Origin: Chrysophaeum taylorii
Taxonomy: Eukaryota > Sar > Pelagophyceae > Pelagomonadales > Pelagomonadaceae
NCBI GenBank assembly: GCA_029834535.1
Contig: JAQMWT010000598.1
Location: forward strand, 17,344 to 81,343
Reading direction: 5' to 3'
DNA: 64,000 bases
This document shows positions 20,298 to 30,646 of this stretch, one piece after another. Position 1 is the first letter of the stretch; each line of letters starts with the position of its first letter. The position numbers were made by a program, and so were the translations under genes. Below the pieces are notes generated by a model that did not search any database, was not told where the DNA came from, and saw nothing but the letters and a program-made list of their open reading frames with translations.

Positions 20298-20392
20298 TGT
20301 TACGAATGGAATGAGGCGTTAGACTAGCGATAAGAGAAAGACGTATGGATACTGGATACGTGGTGCAGGGGTAAGTGTCATAGCTTCCTCAC
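20298..20392 (-). repeat. 3' LTR of Copia B (~95 bp)
   Basis: Minus-strand TGAGGAAGCTATGACAC at the inner end and CGTAACA at the outer end. It differs at one base from the other LTR. Confidence 0.9.
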
Positions 20393-20505
20393 TCAGGTGC
20401 TGGAAAAGAAAGAAAAGGAAAAAGGGGTAAGTGAGGTCCTCACACAGGTGCTGTAAAAAGAAAGAAAAAGGAAAAAGGGGTAAGTGAGACGCTCACAGAG
20501 GAGAA
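20393..20505 (-). repeat. Tandem repeat next to the 3' LTR of Copia B
   Basis: Two diverged ~55-bp units contain a purine-rich plus-strand tract (GAAAGAAAAGGAAAAAGGGG) and GAGGTCCTCAC. They are homologous to the tandem unit at the same place in Copia A. In element orientation the tract is pyrimidine-rich, so it is not a canonical polypurine tract. Confidence 0.8.
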
Positions 20506-20570
20506 GCTTTGAGGAAGACGTCATAGAGGCATTGTGGCAAGAAAGAAAACAACAGAGATCATGACGAAGA

Positions 20571-21503
20571 TCACGAAGTGAGGTAAAGAGCACGAAGCCG
20601 GAGGAAAGAAGGAGCTTCCGTATTGCGGGTGAAAATGTCGCTAAGATTGTGAAGGCGGGGTATGTGTTTGAGATCAATGATGTGGTTGCGATGATATTCG
20701 GCGGTACTGTAAAAGCGAATGTCAGTATGGCGGGTGCGCCGTGTGAGACATTGGAGACGGACTTGGGTGACGGTGGTGCTATTATCAACATACATTGGGA
20801 CCGTGTGACGAGGGAGATCAAAGTCATCAAAAAGTTTGAGAAGCCAAGAGAGCTCAGCAGTAGCAGCGTAAAGAGCGAGCAATTCAGCTTCAAAAGAAGA
20901 GCGAGCAAGTAAGTACTGCGAGCGGGAGCAGTAGGCTATCATAGAGCCAGCAAGGAGAAAACAAAAACCAGTTGTAGAGTGGCGGTCATCAGGGTCGTCG
21001 GCCCAGCTGGAGTCGGAATAACCACAGAGATGAAGGGTAGAATCGCGACCAAGAATAAGGGCAAGATCCTGAGAACCGTTGAGATAACGCAGAGTGTGGG
21101 ATAAAGCGTGCCAGTGGGGTTTACCAGGATTGTGGGGAAAACGCGCAAACTGATTGACGGACCAAGTGATATCAGGGCGAGTCATGATGGAGATGAAGAG
21201 GACACAGCCAACAATACGGCGAAAAGGGATGCGTGCCATGAAAATGTGATCTGGAGAACCAGGAGTAGGACAATCAGCCGCAGAAAGATGAAGACCTTTG
21301 GGAGCGGGAGTGAGTTCGGGTTTACTGTTGATGAACCGATGTTCGGTAAGGATTTCACGGATAGCATGGGATTGGTCAAGAGTGAGGGTTCTCCGAGGGC
21401 GATCACGCGTAATGCGAAGACCAACGTAAGAGGTGAGATCAAGTTCATTGACGTCAGTGAAAGCGCGGAAACGGAGGAAAAGGCTTGGTAATGGCCAATG
21501 CAA
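20571..21503 (-). pseudogene. Copia B RNase H and RT C-terminal segment
   Basis: A long open frame reads DLTSYVGLRITRDRPRR, HNPGKPHWHALSHTLRYL, GYSDSSWADDPDDRHSTTGF, ARSSFEAELLALYAATAELS and MYVDNSTTV, the usual RT-tail and RNase H signature of Copia pol. It removes the RNA template during reverse transcription. It is out of frame with the upstream RT segment by a one-base shift near 21460-21500, so it is scored as part of a broken pol. Confidence 0.88.
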
Positions 21504-22290
21504 TGACGAGGGTGCGCCACAAGAAGATCATCAACGACCAAAACGAGACGTAGCACGACGGTAGAATTGAGCACGAGCTTGTAGTGGCAAGTGTCACCAG
21601 ATCCGCGGACGAAGCCAAAATCATTGAGAAGGAAGCGTTCCAAATAAAGCCACCACTTGCGACAAGCTTGTTTGCAACCATACCAAGAGCGACGGAGCTT
21701 GTAAACGATTTTGGAACCATCGGTGGGTTGGCGAGGAGCATAGCCTTCGGGTGGCCAGACATAGATGTCTTCGTCAATGGGAGCTTGAATAAAAGCGGAG
21801 CTGACATCCAACTTGTGCAAATCCCAGTCATGAACAGCGACAAAGGTTAGAAAGAAACGGATCGTGACGATGTTGGCAACCGGTGAGTAGGTGTCATGAT
21901 AATCAATGCCGTGAACCTGGGTGTAACCGCGGACAACGAGGCGAGCCTTGTACGATTTGAAGCTGCCAGAGTCATACTTCTTGCGGAAGGTCCACTTGCG
22001 GGTATAAATGTTGCCAGAAACATCATCATCATCGAAGGAAGGCGAACAACATCCCAGCAACCAAGCTGACCAAGGGAGCGATACTCTTTGGCGATGGCTT
22101 GCAACCAGCCAGGACTCTCAGGATTGGTCGGAGCTAAAGCTTCACGTAAATGGGTGGAAGTAATAGTAGTTTCGTCAAGGTCTGAATACTGAGACATTTC
22201 TTCGGAAGCAGAGTAATAAACGTGTGCATGGGGATCAACAAGGGTGTTAGCTAAACAAAGGGGGAGGAAGACATAATGAACTAACAAACG
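21182..22290 (-). pseudogene. Copia B reverse transcriptase segment
   Basis: The frame reads SFDDDDVSGNIYTRKWTF, ARLVVRGYTQVHGIDYHDTY, DVSSAFIQAPIDEDIYVWPP, RSWYGCKQACRKWW and LVLVVDDLLVAHP, with VVDD as the catalytic pair. The upstream part (PTNPESPGWLQAIAKEYRSL) is in another phase. The break falls just before the (GAT)4 run, at a place also broken in Copia A. Confidence 0.88.
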
Positions 22291-23225
22291 AAAGCTAACA
22301 GAAGAGACACACAAAGAGTTACAGGAGGAAACAGAAGCGACAGAGGAAACAGAATCGACATCGTGACAGGAGGAAACAGAATCGCCCGTAAAAAAAAGTT
22401 TGTTGGTTGTCGTAACGCGCGTTGGTCGACTTTGCGCGGCCGGCCCCGTCTGGCGCGACGTAATGGTGCACGTTTCGTATTGTCCGGTAACAGTGTAGTC
22501 AGTGACGGTTGAGTTGTTTCAGGGGTGATCAGTCCCGATAAGGCCGGCTCCGGAGCATCAAAAACAGAAGACATGGGCGCGACGGCGGAAGATAAACGAG
22601 GGTCGTAATAAAACAAGTCAGGAAAACGAGAATCCACTAGAGACGGAGGAAGGGGTTGAGAGGACGGTGACTTACGCAGAGCGAAATTTTCGTCAAAAAC
22701 AACATCAATCGAGGTGTGGATGACAGGACCTGTGGGGCGTTGAAGCAATATGCGATATCCAGGGCCTGCAGAGGGATACCCAATGAAGATACCGGTTATA
22801 GCTTTGGTAGGCCATTTGTCGCCAGTGAGAATTGCTGCTGGACAGCCCCAAACACGAAGAAAATCGACACGTGGTAGAGTTTCATGTAGCATTTCATATG
22901 GCGTCATATATCCAGGATTAGAGGCATTTGGCATACGCTCAGAGATGAAGTCAGCCGTTTCCATGGCCCAACGCCAAAAATCAGGTGGACGGTGCGCATG
23001 TACCAAAAGAGTGCAAGTAATATCAGCGGTTGCGCGATGAGAGCGTTCCACAACACCGGAAAAAGCGTGCGCCTGTGAAGTTTTGGACTGAGCTGCAGGA
23101 GCGCGATTAAGCGCAAAATTGTTGCCCAGACAGAAGGTTTCGAATTGGCCCATAAGAGAGCGGTCACGATCGGTGTAGATGAGGGCAATGCGATATCCGA
23201 ATGGGCGAACCACGGTAGACAGAAA
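22281..23225 (-). pseudogene. Copia B integrase C-terminal half
   Basis: It reads GYRIALIYTDRDRSLMGQFE, FSGVVERSHRATADI and PDFWRWAMETADFISERMPN, then FLRVWGCPAAI and IGYPSAGPGYRI, the second half of the Copia integrase core plus its conserved tail. The core Glu is present in the VVERSHR context. It is shifted by one base from the N-terminal integrase half near 23215-23225. Confidence 0.85.
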
Positions 23226-24830
23226 AGTTCGAGTTGACGAGCGTTCGTAAGGGCATCGTGTCGTGGAGCAAAGTAACGCGTGCGGCGGCGCGTATGATCA
23301 TCGACAAACGTAAGGATCGCGCGATCTTGATATATGAAGGATGGGACGCCGGCAAACCTGAGATCGGCGTGGATAATAAGGTAGGGCGCAACGGCACGTG
23401 GACGAGACAAAGGCTCGGAGGAAGGAGGCGAAGTGGAAGCGGGAGCATGAGCTTTACGTTGGCCAACATGCGCAGCATGCATTTTACCGAGAGCACAAGC
23501 AGGACAAAAAGAAAGCGACGTGGAGCTCGGGAAAAACGGTGCGCCAACAGCAAGAGAAGACAAACGCCGAAGATAGGGAGGACTATAGTGACCAAGACGA
23601 GCATGCCAAAGGTCGAAGGTAAGTTGAGTGCGTTGAGACACAGCGGGAAACGCACAAGGGTCATGGACACGGGGGCAAGAAGAAAATGCCACAAAAGGTG
23701 AAGCGTAGTCCGCGTAGGGCGCAGCGGTCGTATTGCCGATCCAACAGACGATCAAAAGAAGACCACAGCGACGAAGCAGGGGAATAACGTGATGCGTTTG
23801 GCGGTGACGTAAAATTCGTTGCGGATAAGCAGGGCCAACGGCCTGAATGGTGTGGCAATCGTAACCAACTTGCTCAAGGGCATGATCAGAAAGAATGCGT
23901 TTGTCACCAAGGCCAGGAGAGATGAGGGTATGCGGGAACGCGACATGGATACCATGAGGGGCGGAAAGAGTGGGTGCAGGAGAAGGAAGACCACGATTGT
24001 CAAGAGGACCAATTGAAGGAAACGTTAAGTGGGCAGTGCCGGAACCAGAAACCAAGCCAGTGCCGAGTGCAGATGGAGTGATGCTGAGTATTGTCAAGGT
24101 CAGCGAAACCAGTGGCAGAGTTAAAAGGTTGACGTTGGCGCCGGTATCATAGACAACGAGACGAAGGTTGGTGCTGTGAAGGTAGTCGCGCTCACGAGCG
24201 GTGAGCAGAGCGGTAAGGGCATTGGTGGAGGAAAGGACTTGGTGAATGGAGGGAGATATGGAGAGAAGATAGAAATTGAAAGACGGGTAGGTGGGTGCAG
24301 AAAGGGATGGGTCAGGAAGGGTGACAGCGGTGGAAGGCGGGACAGAGGGTGTGGTGGAGGGTGGCAACGCAAGGAGCGGCGGAGAGGATTGAGATGGAGG
24401 CAAGAGTGGAATGGGGTCGGAAAGGTAGTTTTGGTAGAAGGGTGGATGGGGCCTAGGTGGGTATTGGGGATTGGACCGAGGTGGGTATTGGGGAGTTGAC
24501 CGACGTGGGTATTGGTAGTGATGCCGAGGGCGGGCGGTGGCTCGTGAGAGCAAATAGCGCTGGCGCTTGTGACAATCTTTCTGGTGATGACCAGGAATAC
24601 CACAAAAGTGACAAAGATCAGTATGGCGTGGGCGCTTGCGATGGAAACCACGTGAAGATGAAGGTCGGTTACGGAAAGATGATCGAAGAGTTGGGCGAGG
24701 GCTAGAACGTTGTTGAGAGCGGCAAAGCATTGAAGCGATGAAGGTATTTATCAGAAGGATGGTTGGGACGACCGTAAAAGTTGGAACGTTCACGATGACG
24801 GGGACTTTCACGGAACGTAGCATGGACATG
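22904..24830 (-). pseudogene. Copia B CCHC knuckle, protease and integrase N-terminal half
   Basis: Domains in order are the gag zinc knuckle CHFCGIPGHHQKDC (near 24590), a Pro/Tyr-rich linker, protease with VVYDTGANVNLL (active-site DTG, near 24150), the pre-integrase finger HARLGHYSPPYL and CPACALGKMHAAHV, and the first integrase Asp in YLIIHADLRFAG with VDDHTRRRTRYF. The tail beyond about 23220 is out of frame. Translation must shift from the gag phase in the overlap around 24702-24830, or the shift is mutational. Confidence 0.87.
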
Positions 24831-25445
24831 CGCAGACTTGGCCTGAAGATAATCAAAAACTTTACTGTGGAGGCGATCAACGAAACCATCATATGTGCGC
24901 AGTTTAGGATCAAGTGCAATGAGATCCTTAGACAAGAGCGAGTCGGGGATTTTCGTCTGAAGCAATTGCAATGCAAGTGTGTCAGAGAAATCTTGATGAT
25001 GCCGAGCAACTTGAACACCAGTGATGAACTTGTTAAGAAAAGACTCAAGTTCATCGATATTGTTGCACACCAAAGAATGCAGTGAAGCAATTGCAGACTG
25101 AGCGACACGATCTCGATGGCCCATGTAAACACCAGTAATGCGCTTGTAAAGCCGCGTGAAGTTCATATCGCGGTTTTCACGGATATCCGCACGATGAGTA
25201 TCATGCATTGGTAGCGCCATGAAGAGTGCACTGTACCAGCGTTGCTGCTTGAGACCAAATTCTTCTTCAGAGCAGCCAGAGGCGGAAATGCTAGTCCAAG
25301 TGTCAGCGGTCAAGATAATGCGATCACCGGTGGAAATGATCATGTTTTCCAGGCGCCGGGTCCATTGGTGAAAAAGATGTCGCTCACCACTGAAGGCATC
25401 TAGTTTTTGCGAAAGCTTGCTGTCCTTAATTTCGATCGAGGACAT
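24702..25445 (-). CDS. Copia B Gag protein
   Basis: The 247-residue frame starts at the ATG of MSSIEIKDSKLSQKLDAFSG and shows the UBN2-like Copia gag pattern (DRIILTADTWTSIS, QRWYSALFMALPM, ELESFLNKFITGVQVAR). The zinc knuckle is in the next phase. Gag forms the intracellular virus-like particle that packages element RNA. The upstream extension to 25544 begins at a GTG and covers the leader. Confidence 0.82.
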   Translation of the reverse strand: MSSIEIKDSKLSQKLDAFSGERHLFHQWTRRLENMIISTGDRIILTADTWTSISASGCSEEEFGLKQQRWYSALFMALPMHDTHRADIRENRDMNFTRLYKRITGVYMGHRDRVAQSAIASLHSLVCNNIDELESFLNKFITGVQVARHHQDFSDTLALQLLQTKIPDSLLSKDLIALDPKLRTYDGFVDRLHSKVFDYLQAKSAHVHATFRESPRHRERSNFYGRPNHPSDKYLHRFNALPLSTTF

Positions 25446-25535
25446 GATAAACGATAACGAACCGAACACGCAGCAATGAACTGAAGCCGAGGAGGAGTCG
25501 CCGTTATCCGTGAAGTCAAGCAGTCGTTCGACCGC

Positions 25536-25553
25536 GGACGACACCTGGTACCA
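25536..25553 (-). other. Primer-binding site of Copia B
   Basis: Minus-strand TGGTACCAGGTGTCGTCC directly follows the LTR CA end. It resembles sites complementary to initiator tRNA-Met 3' ends and matches the equivalent sites in Copia A and C in length and position. Confidence 0.65.
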
Positions 25554-25649
25554 TGTTACGAATGGAATGAGGCGTTAGACTAGCGATAAGAGAAAGACGT
25601 ATGGATACTGGATACGTGGTGCAGGGGTAGGTGTCATAGCTTCCTCACA
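25554..25649 (-). repeat. 5' LTR of Copia B (96 bp)
   Basis: Minus-strand TGTGAGGAAGC to CGTAACA. It is followed on the plus side by the CTAGT target duplication. Confidence 0.9.
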
Positions 25650-25905
25650 CTAGTGGTAGTGGAGCATCGATTCTGCGCTCCCCGAGGGCCCTCGGCCGGC
25701 CGGGGGAACACTAGCTATGTCAACACACAAAAAAAAGCAGCGTCGGGACGTGACACTCATCAAACCCTGCCACGTCAACACGGTCGCGTGCGAAAGAAAA
25801 GGCACAGCATGGTCACGGACGCTTTTTCGGCTCTCGCGCTAGCGCGCGCCTCTTAGACGTCAAGGGGGCGTCTTTATTGGACCTTGTTTTTCGCTTACGG
25901 TCCAA

Positions 25906-26955
25906 TCCTAACTACTAATCGACAGATGTTTGTCTGTCTGTCTGTTTGTCCCTCGATTTAGGGTAAGGATCATGTAGGCGCGAGAATAAGGATCAGGTAG
26001 GTAGGCACGAGAGCCAGACAGTGATCCTCCAAGCCGTCTACGGCGACCTCGCAGACTATTTCCACGAGCCGCGGCGGCTCTTTCAGCGCGCCATTCTCAC
26101 GCCCCGTCGAAACGATGTTGTCGATGCTGACAACGCGCGCATGACCGCGGCCTTTTTCCCGGAGACGAGGCGTCGGAGTTCTTTTCGGCTGACTAGGTTG
26201 GGTCGGAAGACGACGCCTCGCTCTTTACCTCGGTTTTTTCCCTGAGACGACCGTCAGGTTCTTTCGGCTGACTAGGTTTTGTCGGAGACGACGCCTCGCA
26301 ACCTCGACCCGTCGCACGGCCACTGCAACGGTACCAGATACATGATCGATCGTGTCGTTGTCACCGAGGCTCCTCCAACCTGTATCCCTTAAGGCCCGCC
26401 GACGCCAAACGATCAACAAGAGCCAGGGCCAGACGCCCCGCGAGGTCGGCGTCCTCTTGGCGAAGCCCGTCTTCTGCCACGTCCAGCTCACGTGGCTCTC
26501 TGTCGATCGGCAACCCCGAGGATATCCTCTTCTGAGTCGACGACTCCACCCTACCCCACGTGCTGCGCAATACCGATAAGCCCCCTCCCGGCGTCTACAC
26601 GCGCACTATAGGTTAACTTACTGGGACCAGGCGAACTTACTGGGGTTTGAGATTGGGACTAGGTGAACTTAGTGACCAGGTGAACTTACTGGGACCAAGT
26701 GAACTTACTGGGGTTTTTAGAGTGAACGCAAAGGCTAGCGGCGTGTACGGATAAAAGCGGCTTAGATTGGCGGAGGTGAGAGCGACGAGCTCGAAGGAGA
26801 GTGGGGTGAGTGGGTGTGAGCACGAGTGGGCTTACAGTGTAAGTTACACCGAACTTACTGGGGTTAGAGATTGGGACTAGGTGAACTTACTGGGACCAGG
26901 TGAACTTACTGGGGTTAGAGATTGGGACTAGGTGAACTTACTGGCCTGCACTTGT
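25906..26955 (+). mobile_element. Helitron relic, copy 1
   Basis: The left end reads TCCTAACTACTAATCGACAG, close to the classical Helitron 5' terminus (TC, then a CTACTA motif), preceded by A. Internal frames encode the C-terminus of a Helitron RepHel/PIF1-type helicase: GDLADYFHEPRRLFQRAILT, RNDVVDADNARM, then LDPSHGHCNGTRYMIDRVV and INKSQGQTPREVGVLL with HVQLTWLSVDR, with phase changes and a large missing middle. The right ~340 bp is a minisatellite built on GAACTTACTGGG. It ends at GGCCTGCACTTGT without a CTRR terminus. The Rep domain and most of the helicase are missing, so it is dead. Confidence 0.8.
26613..26955 (+). repeat. GAACTTACTGGG minisatellite in Helitron copy 1
   Basis: About ten copies of a short unit (GTGAACTTACTGGG with GACCAG or GTTAGAGATTGGGACTAG spacers) surround a unique ~130-bp core. 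The same array occurs in the other two Helitron copies, so it belongs to the element. Confidence 0.85.
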
Positions 26956-28571
26956 ACTTATTAAACTGCCGACGTCGAACTCACTAACTAAACCCACAAA
27001 GCCATTCATAATATATATCAGAGTCGTCTGCGTCGCGGTCCGCTTCTAACCTTTGATGGGCGTTTTATCTCTCGTGGAACCGTCGCATTTCCCGCATTAT
27101 CTGGGTCCTCAGGTTCGTCCCAGGAGGGCGCCTGTGAGCTCACCACGTCGTTCATGACCGCAACTCCCGGCGAAGCCATCAGATGCCGCGACGCACAACC
27201 TAGTGTTTGAGCACGAGCGCGTGGCGCATCTTCATGTGTCTGAAGGCGATACGCACGAAGAACTCGACATGTTCGTCGTACTCCGCTTAACAGTTATTTC
27301 ACCGAATGGGGAGTGCGGGCACTTCCTGCACCTCGAGTACGAACGCGTCGGAGAGATCGCCTCGGAGGCAAACGTGCACGCGCCATGCCGCTTTTGACGG
27401 CCGGACGATTCGAGCGTGACGTGCCAATGTGCCGTGCTCTTGCGGGATGCACCGCACCAGAAATGACGTCCGAAAGTCGCGAAGAGGCCCAACGCTCAAC
27501 CTTCGATGCGATGGCATCAATAAGTGGGCATCTTCGATGAGCACCGGGTCGATGGAGACCTAGTTGAGCTAGAGGAGGAAATGCGTGACGACGAGGAGGG
27601 GCGATCGCTCCTGCAGCCGGTACCCATGGTTGAACCTCAACAACATCTTCTTGGTGTGTGTGCCGAAACTGCTCGACCCGTGCACGACTCGGAGAGCTCG
27701 CTCGAGCGTACTTTAGTATTACGTCGTTCCGCTCTTCCTGAAGGTGCTGCCGTACGCGAAGACAAAATGGGGCGAGACGGCTCGGGAATAGGTAGATACG
27801 CCTCCGACCCCGCGTCGGCTGCCTATTTTCCCGCAGCTCACGGGCCGCGCCTGGCGACCGTAGGCTCCGGCCCGTCGGCTATCACGATTTATTCGTCCGC
27901 GTCGTCGCTGAGTGCTTGCCACCATTTCCGCAGCCCTGCCCAGTGCTGGTCGCCGGGGTTGAAGTCCGGGGCCGACGTCGGGTTCACCCATCGGACTTTG
28001 GTGAGCCGTCGGTTTTGCTCGGACGAACACCACGCGGCCCCGGAGGTCCGAGGCGAGCAAAGCACCGTCCACGGCCCACACCAACGTCAAGCGCGGACGG
28101 TAGAACCAATTCGGGCGGTCATAGCAGCGCGCGCAAAAGTCATCGAATTAGCTCCTTCGGCAAACGCGCACGCGCGCGTCGACGTCCATGACGGAAGGCG
28201 AAGCTGTCGAAGTCGACGATCGGCTAGCGGCCCCTCGGCGCGTGGCTCCAAATCTGAAAGGCGAGGTCATTGACGTTGAAGTCATTGTCTTCGAGCGCTC
28301 TCCTCTTCGTCCGTGCGCTCCCTGCTGGCCAAAATCCGCGTCCACGTCCATCGTATCGCTCCCCTCCCAGTGCTCAGACGCACTAGAGGCGGTCGACAAC
28401 AACGCTCGGTTCGAACTCGACAAATCGCATGAGGAGAGGACAGAAAGAAAAGAAATTTCTGGGACCAACCCGCGGGCGGCTGCACCGCACCAAGTAGCAG
28501 CTTCTATCGCAGTGCTTTGTGTACGCATCTCCGTAATAGACAGTCAGTGACTTTAAAAAAAAAAGCAATGT
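26956..28571. other. No recognised gene between Helitron copy 1 and paralogue 2
   Basis: Frames of up to 249 codons occur (for example 27524-28273 plus, from a GTG) but none has a family motif. The region is moderately GC-rich and may hold an unrecognised or decayed gene. It lies in the 3' flank of the cold-shock-like paralogue. Confidence 0.4.
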
Positions 28572-30536
28572 TTATTGCGCCGCAAGTCCTCCTCCGACGT
28601 CGACGTCGTCGTCGTCAACGGGACAAACATCGGTGGCGCAGCGGCGCTTGCGGTACATGGACACAGAAAAAGAGACCGGGATGTTCAGGTTGGGTTGGTC
28701 AAGGTCCCGGAGAGGCGCGCAGAGTTCGGTGGCGTGGAAGTAGATTCGGCGGGTGTCTTCTTGGAATTCGATGTCGCCGATTAGTTTGTTAGTATCGAAA
28801 TGCACGACGGTGCCTTGGAAACGTCGGCCCGAGGAGGTCCGGGGCGCGCGAACGGTATGGCGGGCGTCTTGGATGCCCACGACCTCCTCGGCGATGTCGT
28901 TGCAGCCCGAGGTACAGGTCTGGCGGACGTACGATACGCGGTCGCCCAAGGCTATCTCGCCGCGGAAGCGGGTCGTCGTCGACGTAATCGTCGGCGAAAA
29001 GCGGTCGTCGTCCTGGAGAATGAGGGCGTGCATTCGCATGATGGCATACAAGGTCCCGGTCGCGCGGGGTTGGATATCCAAAAAAGGCTCGGCCGCCCGT
29101 CGCTCCTGAGTGCGCCTCTGGTGATCTTCGGGGCGCCACCCGCGGGGGTTGTCTTGGTGGTCCTCGGGGCGCCGCCCGCGGGGATTGTCCTCCTCGTCGT
29201 CGTCGTCTTCGCAGGAGGAAACCGAGCCGTCCTGTCTCCTTCGCTTGCGCGGCAAGGTCTCGCGCAGCACGGAAAGCGCCGCGCGGAGCGAATCGAGGAC
29301 GTTGGGAAAGGCCGCGAGCTCGCGGCGCCACGACTCGAAGAGCTCGACGATAAAGTCGAGGTACTTTGCGTTCTTGCGCTCGAGGACGCGTCGCGCGCAC
29401 GGCTCCAAACAAGACGCGATCGCCGGCGCGAGCGTGGCGCGCTGGGCGGCGTCGGCGCGCTTAAAGAGCGCGACAGCCAGGTAGAGGGCGACGTCGCCGG
29501 CGCGGCGCGAGAGGTCGAAGAGCTCCGCAGCGGCGACCTCGGCCACGACCGTCGGCCGCTCGGGACGCGACCAGACGATCAACGAGTAGAGAGACTCGAA
29601 CTTGCCTTCGGTACTGTCCTTGGTCTCCCACAACGCGTCGACGCGATCGTCGATAAACTGCGTGAGCGACTGGCTCAGCAGCAAATAGCTCAGGTGCTTG
29701 GGATCTGTCGCGATCGGGTTGGTCGTCGTGCGGTACCGCCGCGCGCGCCGCACCTCGTCCGCGCGCGCAAACTCCTGGAACACGGGCTCGCGCTCCGCGG
29801 CGTCGAACACGGCCGAGAGACGCTCGAGCGCAGCCCGGATCTCGGGACGCTGGTCCTCCCGCAGCCGTTCTCGCACCCGTCGCCTCGTGACCACGTAGTG
29901 AGTCACGTCGTACACGCGCCACTCCGGCTTCCATGGAGTTCGTAACAACGCTTTCACGGCCGCCTCGACCGCCGCAGCCGCCGCCTCGGGCGTGCACCCC
30001 TCCTCCTCCTCCCCCTCCTCCTCCTTCTGGACCCCAAAGCACCACTCGCCCACGCGTCGCGCCCAAGCGATCGCTCTCACATGCCACAAATCCCACGACT
30101 CCGCCTTGTTCGCGGCGAGCGCGTCGAACCGCGCCACGAGCCGCTTCATGCCGCGCCTCACAGCGATGCGGTACTCCTCCTCGGGGCCGTCCTCGATCGC
30201 CGCATTCTTTTCTAGCGCCTCGTCGACGACCGCCGCTCGGGTCTCCTCGACGACGGCGGCCGATTTGGTCTCCTTGAGGACCACGGGTGGGGTCTCCTTG
30301 ATCGGCTTGGCCTGGTCCTCCGCCTTGGTAATTTTGCTCTTCTTTCGACGCTGCTCCTCGAGCCACTTTTTGAATCGTTTCGCGGGCAACACCTTGATCC
30401 CCTCGAGCAACAACGTGTCCACGTCCTGCTCCGACGCTTCTAAGAGGTCGTCGAACGAGTCGCAGGCCGAAGACACGTTGTTACGCAGCGCCTCGCCGAA
30501 GCTCGCCTCGGCGAGCACCTCGTCCAACGTCGCCAT
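28572..30536 (-). CDS. Protein with helical N-terminus and two cold-shock-like domains (paralogue 2)
   Basis: This 654-residue intronless protein is a clear paralogue of the 13.2-kb gene. It shares the N-terminal block EASEQDVDTLLLEGIKVLPA almost exactly, the helical middle (YDVTHYVVTRRRVRERLRED), and the two cold-shock-like units ATGTLYAIMRMHALILQDD and RRFQGTVVHFDTNKLIGDIE with IYFHATELC. It has an extra acidic insert and an 11-residue tandem duplication (NPRGRRPEDHQD/NPRGWRPEDHQR) before the first barrel. Likely nucleic-acid binding; role unknown. AATAAA overlaps the stop codon region. Helitron copies 1 and 2 lie in direct orientation on its two sides. Confidence 0.82.
   Translation of the reverse strand: MATLDEVLAEASFGEALRNNVSSACDSFDDLLEASEQDVDTLLLEGIKVLPAKRFKKWLEEQRRKKSKITKAEDQAKPIKETPPVVLKETKSAAVVEETRAAVVDEALEKNAAIEDGPEEEYRIAVRRGMKRLVARFDALAANKAESWDLWHVRAIAWARRVGEWCFGVQKEEEGEEEEGCTPEAAAAAVEAAVKALLRTPWKPEWRVYDVTHYVVTRRRVRERLREDQRPEIRAALERLSAVFDAAEREPVFQEFARADEVRRARRYRTTTNPIATDPKHLSYLLLSQSLTQFIDDRVDALWETKDSTEGKFESLYSLIVWSRPERPTVVAEVAAAELFDLSRRAGDVALYLAVALFKRADAAQRATLAPAIASCLEPCARRVLERKNAKYLDFIVELFESWRRELAAFPNVLDSLRAALSVLRETLPRKRRRQDGSVSSCEDDDDEEDNPRGRRPEDHQDNPRGWRPEDHQRRTQERRAAEPFLDIQPRATGTLYAIMRMHALILQDDDRFSPTITSTTTRFRGEIALGDRVSYVRQTCTSGCNDIAEEVVGIQDARHTVRAPRTSSGRRFQGTVVHFDTNKLIGDIEFQEDTRRIYFHATELCAPLRDLDQPNLNIPVSFSVSMYRKRRCATDVCPVDDDDVDVGGGLAAQ
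29133..29197 (-). repeat. 33-bp tandem duplication in paralogue 2
   Basis: Two adjacent 33-base units encode PRGWRPEDHQ and PRGRRPEDHQ. The duplication is in frame and absent from paralogue 1. Confidence 0.8.
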
Positions 30537-30646
30537 CCACCCACTCCCCCTACTGCAACAATGATTACTCGCCTATCGGCATCATTATTATACATGGGGC
30601 AGATAATTTCGCTGACGTGTGTTTACGCAATCTTCAACACAGCAAG

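Larger units (their letters stand above)
20298..25649 (-). mobile_element. Copia LTR retrotransposon B (most complete copy)
   Basis: The element spans 5352 bp between ~96-bp LTRs (20298-20392 and 25554-25649) and a 5-bp target duplication, CTAGT, at 20293-20297 and 25650-25654. The LTRs differ at one base over ~95, which suggests a recent insertion. On the minus strand the order is primer site, gag, CCHC knuckle, protease, integrase, RT and RNase H, the Copia order. Several single-base frame breaks interrupt pol, so this copy is probably not fully autonomous. Confidence 0.93.

Noticed and set aside
26613-26955. Repeat array resembling a CRISPR
   Set aside because: Units are short and unevenly spaced, spacers are repeated, and the array belongs to a eukaryotic Helitron family.
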